The notes beneath the pieces were generated by a model that was not told the origin of the DNA, made no database searches, and was given only the letters and a program-made list of their open reading frames with translations. A stretch of DNA of 64,000 bases from Shinella zoogloeoides (GTDB lineage: Bacteria > Pseudomonadota > Alphaproteobacteria > Rhizobiales > Rhizobiaceae). This document shows positions 35,224 through 43,065 of this stretch, piece after piece. The number at the start of each line of letters is the position of its first letter. Within the stretch, counting starts at the first letter, position 1. A program made the translations under genes and the position numbers. The stretch is taken from contig NZ_CP093529.1 in NCBI RefSeq assembly GCF_022682305.1, positions 358,313 through 422,312 on the forward strand, given 5' to 3'.

Positions 35224-36996
35224 ATGCATGGAACAGCCGCCCACGGCAGCGCACGCCCGCTCACGACGACGTTCGAGCAGGCGGATTTTCCCGTAACCTT
35301 TGCGGGCACCGTTGGTCTTTATCATGTCGCGCCGCAGCCGAGCGATACGGCTGTGCTGTTCGTCGGCGCGTGGGGGCTGGAAGAACTCTGTGCGCGCAAA
35401 TTCTGGCGGCTGCTAGCGGCCGACCTCGGGCGGGCGGGAATATCCAGCCTGCGCTTCGACTATCCGGGAACCGGCGATGCGCTGGATCCTCAGGATTACT
35501 CCGCGGGTCTCGATATCTGGCGCGAGAGCATCCTTGCCGCGGCAGCGGTCCTGCGCGATCTGTCGGGCGCAAAGCGGCTGCTGCTTGTCGGCCATAGCAT
35601 CGGCGCCGCGCTCGCCTGGCAGGCGGCGGAGACGCTTAGGGACGTCGCGGGTATCGCCCTGGCGGCGCCGGCCCTGTCGGGACGCCGCTGGATTCGCGAG
35701 TTCATGGCCCTGAGCCGCATCGCCGATCATGGCGCCATCACGCACGTAACGCTGCCGAGCGGGCCGGCCATGGGCGAGCAGCATATACCGGACCCTGTTC
35801 TCGCCGGTATCCGCGCGCTCGACGTGTCCAAATCCGCTAAAGCTCCTGCACCGGATATGCTGTTCCTGCCGCAGGAGGGGCGCGCAACCGACCCGGTCCT
35901 GCTGGAACGCCTCGTTTCGCTTGGTGCGAAGGTGCGCGAGACGTCGTTTGAGGATTACGACGCTTTCATCCGCGATGTCCTGCTGTCGGTTCCGCCGACA
36001 ACGGCGATCGGCGTGCTGGCGGAGTGGGCTGTAGGCCTGAAGGGCGACGGGACTGCGGAGCAGCGTCCCCGGCCTTCCGGGACTGCCCCACTCACCGGTG
36101 ACGGTTTCCGGGAAACTCCGGTGCGCTTCGGCCGAGGACAGCGTCTTTATGGCGCGTTGTGCGAGCCGGAGGGGCCGCCGAAGGGGGCCGCGGTGATAAT
36201 CCTTTCCACAGGATACGACCGTATGTCCGGGCGCGGGCGGATCGGTGTCCGGATCTGCCGCGATCTGGCGAAGGCGGGTATCCCGGCTTTCCGTTTCGAT
36301 TTCTCCAACATTGCCGACAGTCCGCCGCAACCGGGCATGCCCGACCAGATCCTCTATCACCCCGGCCTCGAGAGAGACGTTGGCGAGGCTGCGGACTTCC
36401 TGGAGGCTCACGGGCTACACCCGGCGGTTCTGAGCGGCCGATGCAGCGGTGGGTATACGGCCTTTCGCAGCGCTCTCCATATGGATGGCGTCAAGGCCAT
36501 CGTCGCCGTCAACCCGTTCGATTTCTCCGTCGGGCCGGGTGCTGACGTGGATGCGCTCATCGCATCGGTCCTGCCGTTCGGCAGTTACAAGGAGAAGTTC
36601 CGCAACAAGGCTTACTGGAAACAGGTCCTGCGCCTGGAGATCGATATCCTGAAGGAGGCGCGTCACCTGCTGCGGAAGGTCTCCGACAAGATGATGATCA
36701 AAGCCTTGCCGCTTCTGGCGCACATCCCGCCGTTGTCCCGCTTCCTCAATCCCAGCGAGCGCGATTTCGACAGGCTGGCGGAGAAGGGGACGAAGATTTC
36801 GCTCATCTACAGCAACGGCGATCCCGTCATCTCGAACCTGGAGGCGCGCCTTGGCAAGCGGGGCCACCTGATCGCGCGATACGGCAATGCGGGCATCGTC
36901 TTCCTCGACGATGCCGACCACAATTTCTCGACGGCGCATACGCGCGGGTACTGGCTCGACGCGCTGGTGAAAACGGCTTCTCAGTTCAAGGTGTAG
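35224..36996 (+). CDS. Tandem alpha/beta hydrolase, Ser-type and Cys-type halves
   Basis: 590 residues made of two consecutive alpha/beta-hydrolase units. The N-terminal half (about 20-270) has the elbow GHSIG at 123-127 (Ser125). The C-terminal half (about 295-590) has GRCSG at 405-409, which puts Cys407 at the nucleophile position, and a likely catalytic His at 566 (DADHNF). No signal peptide. Exosortase-A-linked polysaccharide clusters carry two separate hydrolases of this general kind, one of which I recall having a Cys elbow; here they may be fused. GGAAAGG lies upstream of the ATG. It is flanked by divergent epimerase and convergent GT4 genes. Substrate unknown. Confidence 0.8.
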   Translation: MHGTAAHGSARPLTTTFEQADFPVTFAGTVGLYHVAPQPSDTAVLFVGAWGLEELCARKFWRLLAADLGRAGISSLRFDYPGTGDALDPQDYSAGLDIWRESILAAAAVLRDLSGAKRLLLVGHSIGAALAWQAAETLRDVAGIALAAPALSGRRWIREFMALSRIADHGAITHVTLPSGPAMGEQHIPDPVLAGIRALDVSKSAKAPAPDMLFLPQEGRATDPVLLERLVSLGAKVRETSFEDYDAFIRDVLLSVPPTTAIGVLAEWAVGLKGDGTAEQRPRPSGTAPLTGDGFRETPVRFGRGQRLYGALCEPEGPPKGAAVIILSTGYDRMSGRGRIGVRICRDLAKAGIPAFRFDFSNIADSPPQPGMPDQILYHPGLERDVGEAADFLEAHGLHPAVLSGRCSGGYTAFRSALHMDGVKAIVAVNPFDFSVGPGADVDALIASVLPFGSYKEKFRNKAYWKQVLRLEIDILKEARHLLRKVSDKMMIKALPLLAHIPPLSRFLNPSERDFDRLAEKGTKISLIYSNGDPVISNLEARLGKRGHLIARYGNAGIVFLDDADHNFSTAHTRGYWLDALVKTASQFKV

Positions 36997-37012
36997 ACGA
37001 AGGGCCGGCGCC

Positions 37013-38149
37013 CTACTCAGCCGCGACGGGCGGATAGGGGCGTTCGGCTTCCTCACGGGCATCGACCTTGAGGCCGAGCAGAAGGGCTAGCTTGCGGGCG
37101 GCGCGATCCCAGGTGAAGGCCGCGGCGTGCGTGCGGCCGCGCGCCCGCATCTGCGCGGAGAAGCCTGCATCGTCCGCAAGCGCGCGGATCTGATCGACCC
37201 ATTCGTCTGGATCGTGCGCGGCTGCCGTGAGGGCGGCATCGCCGCACACCTCGGGCAAGGCGCCGCATGGCGCGACGATGGCGGGGCAGCCGAGGATCAT
37301 CGCCTCGAGCGGAGGAAGGCCGAAGCCCTCGGTCGTCGACGGGCATGCAAAGGCGCAGGCCCCGGCGATCAGCCCGGTTAGCTGTGCATCGTTGATACGG
37401 CCGGCGAAGTGGATATTCGCAGGCACCGTCATGCCGAGCCGTTCGAAATCCTCTCGCTTTGCTGCGCCGAAGAGCACGAGCGTCATGTCGGCAAGGCGGG
37501 GGTCCGAAAATGCCTTCAGCAGGACCGCGATGTTCTTGTGCGCCTGGGTATTGGCGAGGGCGAGAACGTATCTGCCCTTCTTCAGCCCGCTTGCGGCGAC
37601 GAAGGTGCTGTCGGGCTCATGCGCGAGGACATGGTCGCACCCGTTGTGGATGACATCGATCCTGTCCGCCGTCGCAACGCCGAACCGGACGAGCTGCTGC
37701 CGGGAGAATTCCGAGACCGTCAGGATTCGCCGGCTCGTTTTTCCGATGAGGGGCAGGAGAAAGCGATACCAGAGGCGGAAACCGCGCGAATAGGAATCCG
37801 GCGTCAGGTAGACCTGCGCGTCATGGATCATTGTGATCGCATCCGCATGGAAGACCGGCCCCAGATTGCACAGGCTGATAAGCCGGCCCTTGCGGGCGGA
37901 CCAGGGCAAGGCGAAGTGCGCCCAGGGAATGTTCTTGGCGATGCCGCTGAGAAAAGGCGTGTGAACCACCCGCGTGCGTGTAAGCGAGGCCGCTTTCGCT
38001 TCAGTTGCGGGGGTGAGGATGATCGTCTCCGGTGCATCCGGCTGCGTGGCCAGCAGCCGGTCCGTAGCCTGGATGAGTTCTTCCGCAACGCGGTGCACGC
38101 CCGTCGGGGCGGCGGTGAGGAACCTGCCGTTGAAATAGAGCGGTTTCAT
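37013..38149 (-). CDS. Glycosyltransferase family 4
   Basis: 378 residues, GT-B fold. It starts MKPLYFNGRFLTAAPTGVHRVAEEL, typical of the mannosyltransferase-like GT4 group. The donor-binding half shows ILTVSEFSRQQLVRFGV, VIHNGCDHV and the signature CPSTTEGFGLPPLEAMILGCPAIV with the EX7E pair. It uses a nucleotide sugar to extend the repeat unit. Its ATG overlaps the stop of the upstream GT4 gene by 4 nt, so the two transferases are translated together. Confidence 0.9.
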   Translation of the reverse strand: MKPLYFNGRFLTAAPTGVHRVAEELIQATDRLLATQPDAPETIILTPATEAKAASLTRTRVVHTPFLSGIAKNIPWAHFALPWSARKGRLISLCNLGPVFHADAITMIHDAQVYLTPDSYSRGFRLWYRFLLPLIGKTSRRILTVSEFSRQQLVRFGVATADRIDVIHNGCDHVLAHEPDSTFVAASGLKKGRYVLALANTQAHKNIAVLLKAFSDPRLADMTLVLFGAAKREDFERLGMTVPANIHFAGRINDAQLTGLIAGACAFACPSTTEGFGLPPLEAMILGCPAIVAPCGALPEVCGDAALTAAAHDPDEWVDQIRALADDAGFSAQMRARGRTHAAAFTWDRAARKLALLLGLKVDAREEAERPYPPVAAE

Positions 38150-39261
38150 GCCGTGAGCCTCATGCTTTCCGTCATGCCGGAGAAACCGGGCAGGTTGCCC
38201 AGGAACCGTCGCAGTTCTCTTTCGAAGCGCCGCGGTTCGAATTTGAGCGCGTGGGCGCGGATTTCCGTGGGCGAGAGGAGGTTTGTGGTCTTCTCGAAGC
38301 GGGTGATGACGGCCATCAGGGATTCGGGGGTCTGCTCATGGAAGAACAGGCCCGTCTTGCCGTCCACAACGGTTTCGAGCACCCCGCCCCGCCCGAAGGC
38401 GATCACCGGCCGGCCGCTCGCCATTACCTCGAGCGGGACGATGCCGAAGTCCTCGACGCCCGGATAGAGCAGCGCCTTGCAGTTGGAGAAGTGGGTTTCC
38501 ATCTCGGCGTTGGAAACGCCGCCGAGGAACTGCACGGTCGGGCCGGCGGATTGCTTCAGCTTGGCGGAAGCGCCGTCGCCGATGACGACCAGCGGCAGGT
38601 TCAGGCGCGTGCAGGCCGTAACGGCCAGTTCGATCTTCTTGTAGGGCGTGATCTGGCCGGCGCACAGATAGTAGTCCTTCGGCCCGTCGGTGATGGTGAA
38701 GCGGCTGACCTCGACGGGCGGATGGATGACCGCTGCATCGCGCCGGTAGAATTTCTCGATACGCTTTGCGACATAGCCCGAATTGGCGATGAAATGGTCG
38801 ACGCGGTGCGAGGTGGTGACGTCCCACTGGCGCAGCCTGGGCGCGGCGAAGGCCAGGATCATGCGTGCAAGGAAGCCGGCCTCGGCGAGATACTGGGGAT
38901 AGAGGTCCCAGATATAGCGCATGGGGGAATGGCAATAGCAGACATGCAGCGCATCGGGCCGTGTGATGACACCCTTGGCGGGACCCGCCTCGCTGGAAAT
39001 GACGAGGTCGTAGCCGGTCAGGTCGAGGGATTCCAGCGCATGGGGCATGAGCGGCAGCATCTTCTGGTAATGCTTGCGCCCGCCGATCTTCTGCAGGAAG
39101 GAAGTGGTGAGCTTGTGGCGCCGGAGCTTCGGGGAAAGCTTTTCCGGATCTGCCACGAGGGTGAAGATATCGGCATCGGGGAAGATGTCGCAGAAGGTCT
39201 CGAGGACCTTTTCGCCACCGCGCATTCCGACAAGCCAATAATGGACCAGGGCAACCTTCAC
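38146..39261 (-). CDS. Glycosyltransferase family 4 (GTG start)
   Basis: 371 residues. It starts VKVALVHYWLVGMRGGEKVLE, a typical GT4 N-terminus with the glycine-rich donor loop; later motifs are ANSGYVAKRIEKFY, VIHPPVEVSRF and YPGVEDFGIVPLEVMASGRPVIAFGRGG. The start is GTG at 39261, with GGGAG 7 nt upstream. A much longer open frame upstream runs antisense-frame over the Wzc-like gene and is a shadow. It overlaps the following GT4 by 4 nt. The 241-nt gap before it (39262-39502) shows no gene. Confidence 0.88.
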   Translation of the reverse strand: MKVALVHYWLVGMRGGEKVLETFCDIFPDADIFTLVADPEKLSPKLRRHKLTTSFLQKIGGRKHYQKMLPLMPHALESLDLTGYDLVISSEAGPAKGVITRPDALHVCYCHSPMRYIWDLYPQYLAEAGFLARMILAFAAPRLRQWDVTTSHRVDHFIANSGYVAKRIEKFYRRDAAVIHPPVEVSRFTITDGPKDYYLCAGQITPYKKIELAVTACTRLNLPLVVIGDGASAKLKQSAGPTVQFLGGVSNAEMETHFSNCKALLYPGVEDFGIVPLEVMASGRPVIAFGRGGVLETVVDGKTGLFFHEQTPESLMAVITRFEKTTNLLSPTEIRAHALKFEPRRFERELRRFLGNLPGFSGMTESMRLTA

Positions 39262-39502
39262 CGCGAACTCCCGGGAATTGTATATTTCTGCTGATCGGGG
39301 GATACGCCAACATTGTCGAGAAACAGTGAAGACGATTGTTCGCATTCGACTCAAAGGCCGTCTTCCCGGTCTTTCTTGACCGAAACCGGGAAAAACCGGG
39401 CTGCCAAACACAAACAGGCTTAACGGTTTACTATCGGGGAAGGCCGGAATGCCGGGTTGCAGGCCCGGTTTGAGGCAGCTCTTCCCGGGGCTTAGCGACC
39501 TA

Positions 39503-41674
39503 TCAGCTTGCCCGCGAGACGCTGCCTTCCTCGTCGTCGATGAACACAGGTGCAACCGGCGAGAGACCGCGTTGCCGGAGAGAGGCCACGGCGCCCTCGG
39601 TTCCCTTGCGGTTGAACCGGCTCGCGATGACCGCGAAGCGATCCGCGGCCGCCTCCACTGCGGCGATGGGCTTCGGCTGATCGAAGCGGCCTGCATAGAC
39701 GATGACGAGATCGAAGGCATAGCCCTCCGCATCCAGCCAGTCGGGCAAGGTGCCGGCATCGGGGCCGCGGCGTGTCGAGACGCGCGGCGACCGCCGGCCT
39801 GCGGGCAGAAGCCACGGGCCGCGCGCCCTGGAAAGATTGATGAGGTCTCCTTCCAGCCGTTGCAGCGAAATCGAATCGTGCAGGCCCGGCAGGCCGGTGG
39901 CCGAGGCCTGCCGCGTGAGGCCGGCTTCGGCTTCCGCGTCGACCAGCAGAACCGCCTTGCCGGTGCGGGCGATGGTGCGCGCGAGGTGAAGGGCGGCCCG
40001 CGCCGTGCTGGCGTTCGGCTGCGTGGAATAGAGTACGACGGAGTAGTTCGTCTGCCCGTACGCTTCCTGAAGGAGGTCCTGCGCGATATCGGCGTAGCCG
40101 CCGTGGAACGCGGCTGGCTCCGCCACGGAACGAAGGCCCCGTGAGGGGGCATTATTTGCAGCGAACCGCCGGGCTGGTTCATCGTGCCGGGCCTGTTCGG
40201 GTGCCGGGTCTCCCTGCTTCTTGCGTTTGCCGCGCCGCAGCCATCCGAAGAGCCGTGCCGGGAGGCCCTCGCCGGCCGGCTTTGCCCGGCTGGGGGCGGC
40301 GTCTTCCGCAAGGCCCCTCGCCTGGGGCTTGCGATCCCAGGCAAGCGCGATGCCGCAGCCGAACAGCATGCCGAGCATCGTCGCACCCGCGATGATCAGC
40401 GAGCGCTTGGGGCCTGCCTTGCCGAGCGGGACCTGCGCGGCGGAGATGATCTGCGGGTTTTCACTCGTGGTGCGCTCCTGGCCGGAAAGCTGGCGCGTGC
40501 GCAGCAGGAAGGATTCGTAGACGGCCCGGTCGCTGGCCAGCTTGCGCTCCAGTTCCCGCAAGCGGACCATCGACTGGTCGTTCTCGTTGAGGCCCGCCTT
40601 GAGCGTTGTGAGGTTCTGACGAAGCAGTTCGCGCTGGCTCTTCAGCTTGTCGCCGTTGCGGGAAAGCGACGTGGTGAAATCCTTCAACTGCGTGTCGAGC
40701 AGCTTGGAGGCCGCGCGGGTCCTTGCCATGGCGTTGAGAAGGGAGGGATGGCGATCGCCGAAGGACGACCGCAGGACGGATTCCTGTTCCTGGGCGGCGT
40801 GGTAGCGCGTGCGTAGCTCGATGATTGCCGGTGTCAGGGAGCTGTCCGGGGTCGAGCGCAAGTAGTCCGGGTTGGAGCGGGCGAGCGCGAGTTCGGAGAT
40901 CAGCGCCTCGTTCTCCGCGATGCTGGCGGAGATGCGGGTGATTTCCGTGTTGGTGTCGGCGATCTGCTGCTCGGCGGTCGGCCGGCCGCCGACATCGACG
41001 AGATTGTTCTCGGCCTTGTAGGCCTGGATCGCGCGGTCGCCGTCCTCTACCGCCTTCTCGAGACTCGCCAGCTGCGCGGAGAGGTCCGTGGTCGCCTGCC
41101 GAACGACGCTGTTGTTCATTTCAACGCGGGTGTCGATATAGGTCTGCGCGATGGCGTTGGCGATGCGCGCGGCCTTCTGCGGGTCGAAGGACGTGACGGA
41201 GAGGTTGATGACGAAGCTGGACTTGGTGAGTTCGGCGCGGATCGCGCCCTGCAGGACGGCAAGTGCGCGTTGGGCGCGCTGGTCGGCATCCGGCTCGTAG
41301 GGCTGCCCGGCGCCGAAATCCGGATCGTCGGCAAGCCCGAGCGACTTCACCACCGAGGAGAGGACCTTCACGGAGGTCAGAATATATTGCTGGTTGAGTG
41401 CGCGGGCGTCCGTCGCTCCGCCTTTGTCGAGAAGGTCGCCCTCCACAACCCGCGAGCCTTCGGGGTCGACCAGGATGCTGACGGTCGAGACATAGTAGTT
41501 GCGCATGAACTGCGACAGGAACACGGCCGCACCGCAGAACAGGATCGTGATGGCCACGATCATGATGAAACGGTTACGTAGCACCGAAAAGACATGGCCG
41601 AAGTCGATCAGGGGGACGGCGCCGGCATCCTGCGCGTCCTCATGTTCGGCATAGGGGGTGATAGTATCGACCAT
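39503..41674 (-). CDS. Wzc/ExoP-like chain-length protein with degenerate kinase domain
   Basis: 723 residues. N-terminal Wzz domain with TM1 at about 36-56, a long periplasmic coiled-coil region (190-390), TM2 at about 425-447, then a cytosolic domain placed as in Wzc/ExoP tyrosine autokinases. The P-loop position reads STQPNASTA (550-558), lacking the Gly-Lys-Ser/Thr of Walker A, though VLLVDA (575-580) and DLVIVYAG (655-662) keep the Walker A' and B strands. The C-terminus has no tyrosine cluster. It probably sets polymer length and export as a scaffold without kinase activity. Confidence 0.85.
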   Translation of the reverse strand: MVDTITPYAEHEDAQDAGAVPLIDFGHVFSVLRNRFIMIVAITILFCGAAVFLSQFMRNYYVSTVSILVDPEGSRVVEGDLLDKGGATDARALNQQYILTSVKVLSSVVKSLGLADDPDFGAGQPYEPDADQRAQRALAVLQGAIRAELTKSSFVINLSVTSFDPQKAARIANAIAQTYIDTRVEMNNSVVRQATTDLSAQLASLEKAVEDGDRAIQAYKAENNLVDVGGRPTAEQQIADTNTEITRISASIAENEALISELALARSNPDYLRSTPDSSLTPAIIELRTRYHAAQEQESVLRSSFGDRHPSLLNAMARTRAASKLLDTQLKDFTTSLSRNGDKLKSQRELLRQNLTTLKAGLNENDQSMVRLRELERKLASDRAVYESFLLRTRQLSGQERTTSENPQIISAAQVPLGKAGPKRSLIIAGATMLGMLFGCGIALAWDRKPQARGLAEDAAPSRAKPAGEGLPARLFGWLRRGKRKKQGDPAPEQARHDEPARRFAANNAPSRGLRSVAEPAAFHGGYADIAQDLLQEAYGQTNYSVVLYSTQPNASTARAALHLARTIARTGKAVLLVDAEAEAGLTRQASATGLPGLHDSISLQRLEGDLINLSRARGPWLLPAGRRSPRVSTRRGPDAGTLPDWLDAEGYAFDLVIVYAGRFDQPKPIAAVEAAADRFAVIASRFNRKGTEGAVASLRQRGLSPVAPVFIDDEEGSVSRAS

Positions 41675-41756
41675 GCTGCTTCGGCACCGTTCCGGTGGGT
41701 TCTCCTGATGTGATGGCGGGAATCACAACGACTTGGCCTGAATCGTATTTTCCATG

Positions 41757-41768
41757 TCTTAAGATATC
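41757..41768. promoter_or_regulatory. TCTTAAGATATC element in the Wzc/GNAT divergent gap
   Basis: The 276-nt gap 41675-41950 between the Wzc-like gene (minus) and the GNAT operon (plus) has no gene. It contains TCTTAAGATATC, close to TCTTAAGGATAT at 35146-35157 before the tandem hydrolase. Shared control of the locus is a guess. Confidence 0.3.
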
Positions 41769-41950
41769 ATTTACCGTAATTTCACTTTCCCGCACCGGCT
41801 TTGGCCGCCGGGGCCTGCAAAGGCACGGCAAGCCGGCCTCAGGGGCGCGGTTTCCGCGCTTTTTGACCTTTTCTTCACGCTCATCCCGTAAGCAGGATCG
41901 ACGGCGGACACCCGCCGGAACCAGAATGGACAGGTTCTGAGCGGATCGTG

Positions 41951-43060
41951 ATGTCGAGTGTACGTTCATTGGAAGCCGGAGATATAGAGGCCGTCGCGGA
42001 CCTCTTCCAGCGCTTGCTCCGCAAGAGCGGAAAGCCGGCGGGCAATGACCTGAAAACCTATCTCGGAACGGTCTTCCTCGACGGTGCGGCGCAAGACGGC
42101 AAGCTTCATTCCAAGGTCCATGTGCGTGAGGATGGCACAGTGTCCGGCTTTCTCGGCGTGCTGCCCATGGAGATGGAGTTCGAGGGACGCCGCCTGCTGG
42201 CCGCCAATTGCGGAACATTCGTCAGTGACGACCGGGGCACGGATCCCTTTACCGGCGCGCGCCTGCTGCGCGAGGTCCTGTCGGGACCGCAGGACCTTTC
42301 CTTCAGCGAAACCTCGAACGATGTCTCCACCGACATGTGGCGGACGGCGCGGGCCACGGTTCTTGCGCCCTACAGCCTCGAATGGCTGCGCATCCTCAAG
42401 CCCGCGGCCTTCGTGCTGGAGACCGTCGCCTCGCGCTTTTCGCCGGTAAGGCTCGCCCGGCCCGTCGCCCGCCTTGCCGATGCCGTCGTCGCGCGCGGCG
42501 GGGACAAGCAGGCCTGGTCCCATTATACACCCCTTGCCGGCAAGGCGGATGCCTTCGTCGATGCGCCGGCGACGGATGAGGATTCCGTTGAGGCCTGCCG
42601 GCAACTCGTGCGCCGGTTTGCGCTGCGCCCCTCCTGGGAGCGGCCGGTGCTGGAGGAGATGTTGCGGCACGCGGCGCGCAAGGCGCTGCACGGCGCGCGG
42701 GTCCAGCATGTGGTGAAGAACCGCGCGGGCAAGGTGGCCGGCTTCTATCTCTATTACGGCGATGCCGGCGGGATCGGCCGCGTGGTGCAGATCATGGCCG
42801 AACAGGGCATGGAGGCGATCGTCATCGACTGCCTGCTGCGCAATGCCCATGAGCGGGGCCTTGTGGCGATCCGCGGCCGCACGCAGCCGGCCCTGCTGCA
42901 GGCGATGATCGGCAAGAAATGCGCGTTCCTGCACGCATCCTCCACGGTCGTCCATTCCCGCGACCCCGCCCTCCTCGAAGCGATGACGAGCGGCCGCGTA
43001 TTCCTCAACGGCCTTGCCGGCGAGGGCTGGACCCGCCTCATCGGCGACCGGTTCGAGTAA
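41951..43060 (+). CDS. GNAT-like acyltransferase, first gene of the amidotransferase operon
   Basis: 369 residues. The N-terminal part (VRSLEAGDIEAVADLFQRLL, GTVSGFLGVLPMEMEF) has the GNAT acetyltransferase pattern, and a second GNAT-like repeat is suggested by NRAGKVAGFYLYYGDAGG near 255. No signal peptide or membrane segment. It could acylate an amino sugar or an ACP-linked intermediate. ATG at 41951 is used; a GTG 3 nt earlier is possible. The stop is 5 nt before asnB, so it opens a five-gene operon running to the terminator at 47798. Confidence 0.7.
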   Translation: MSSVRSLEAGDIEAVADLFQRLLRKSGKPAGNDLKTYLGTVFLDGAAQDGKLHSKVHVREDGTVSGFLGVLPMEMEFEGRRLLAANCGTFVSDDRGTDPFTGARLLREVLSGPQDLSFSETSNDVSTDMWRTARATVLAPYSLEWLRILKPAAFVLETVASRFSPVRLARPVARLADAVVARGGDKQAWSHYTPLAGKADAFVDAPATDEDSVEACRQLVRRFALRPSWERPVLEEMLRHAARKALHGARVQHVVKNRAGKVAGFYLYYGDAGGIGRVVQIMAEQGMEAIVIDCLLRNAHERGLVAIRGRTQPALLQAMIGKKCAFLHASSTVVHSRDPALLEAMTSGRVFLNGLAGEGWTRLIGDRFE

Positions 43061-43065
43061 CGGCC

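Noticed and set aside
38146..40386. 746-codon version of the GT4 gene
   Set aside because: The first 375 residues overlap the Wzc-like gene in another frame and are Arg/Pro/Ser-rich; the GTG at 39261 with GGGAG is the real start.
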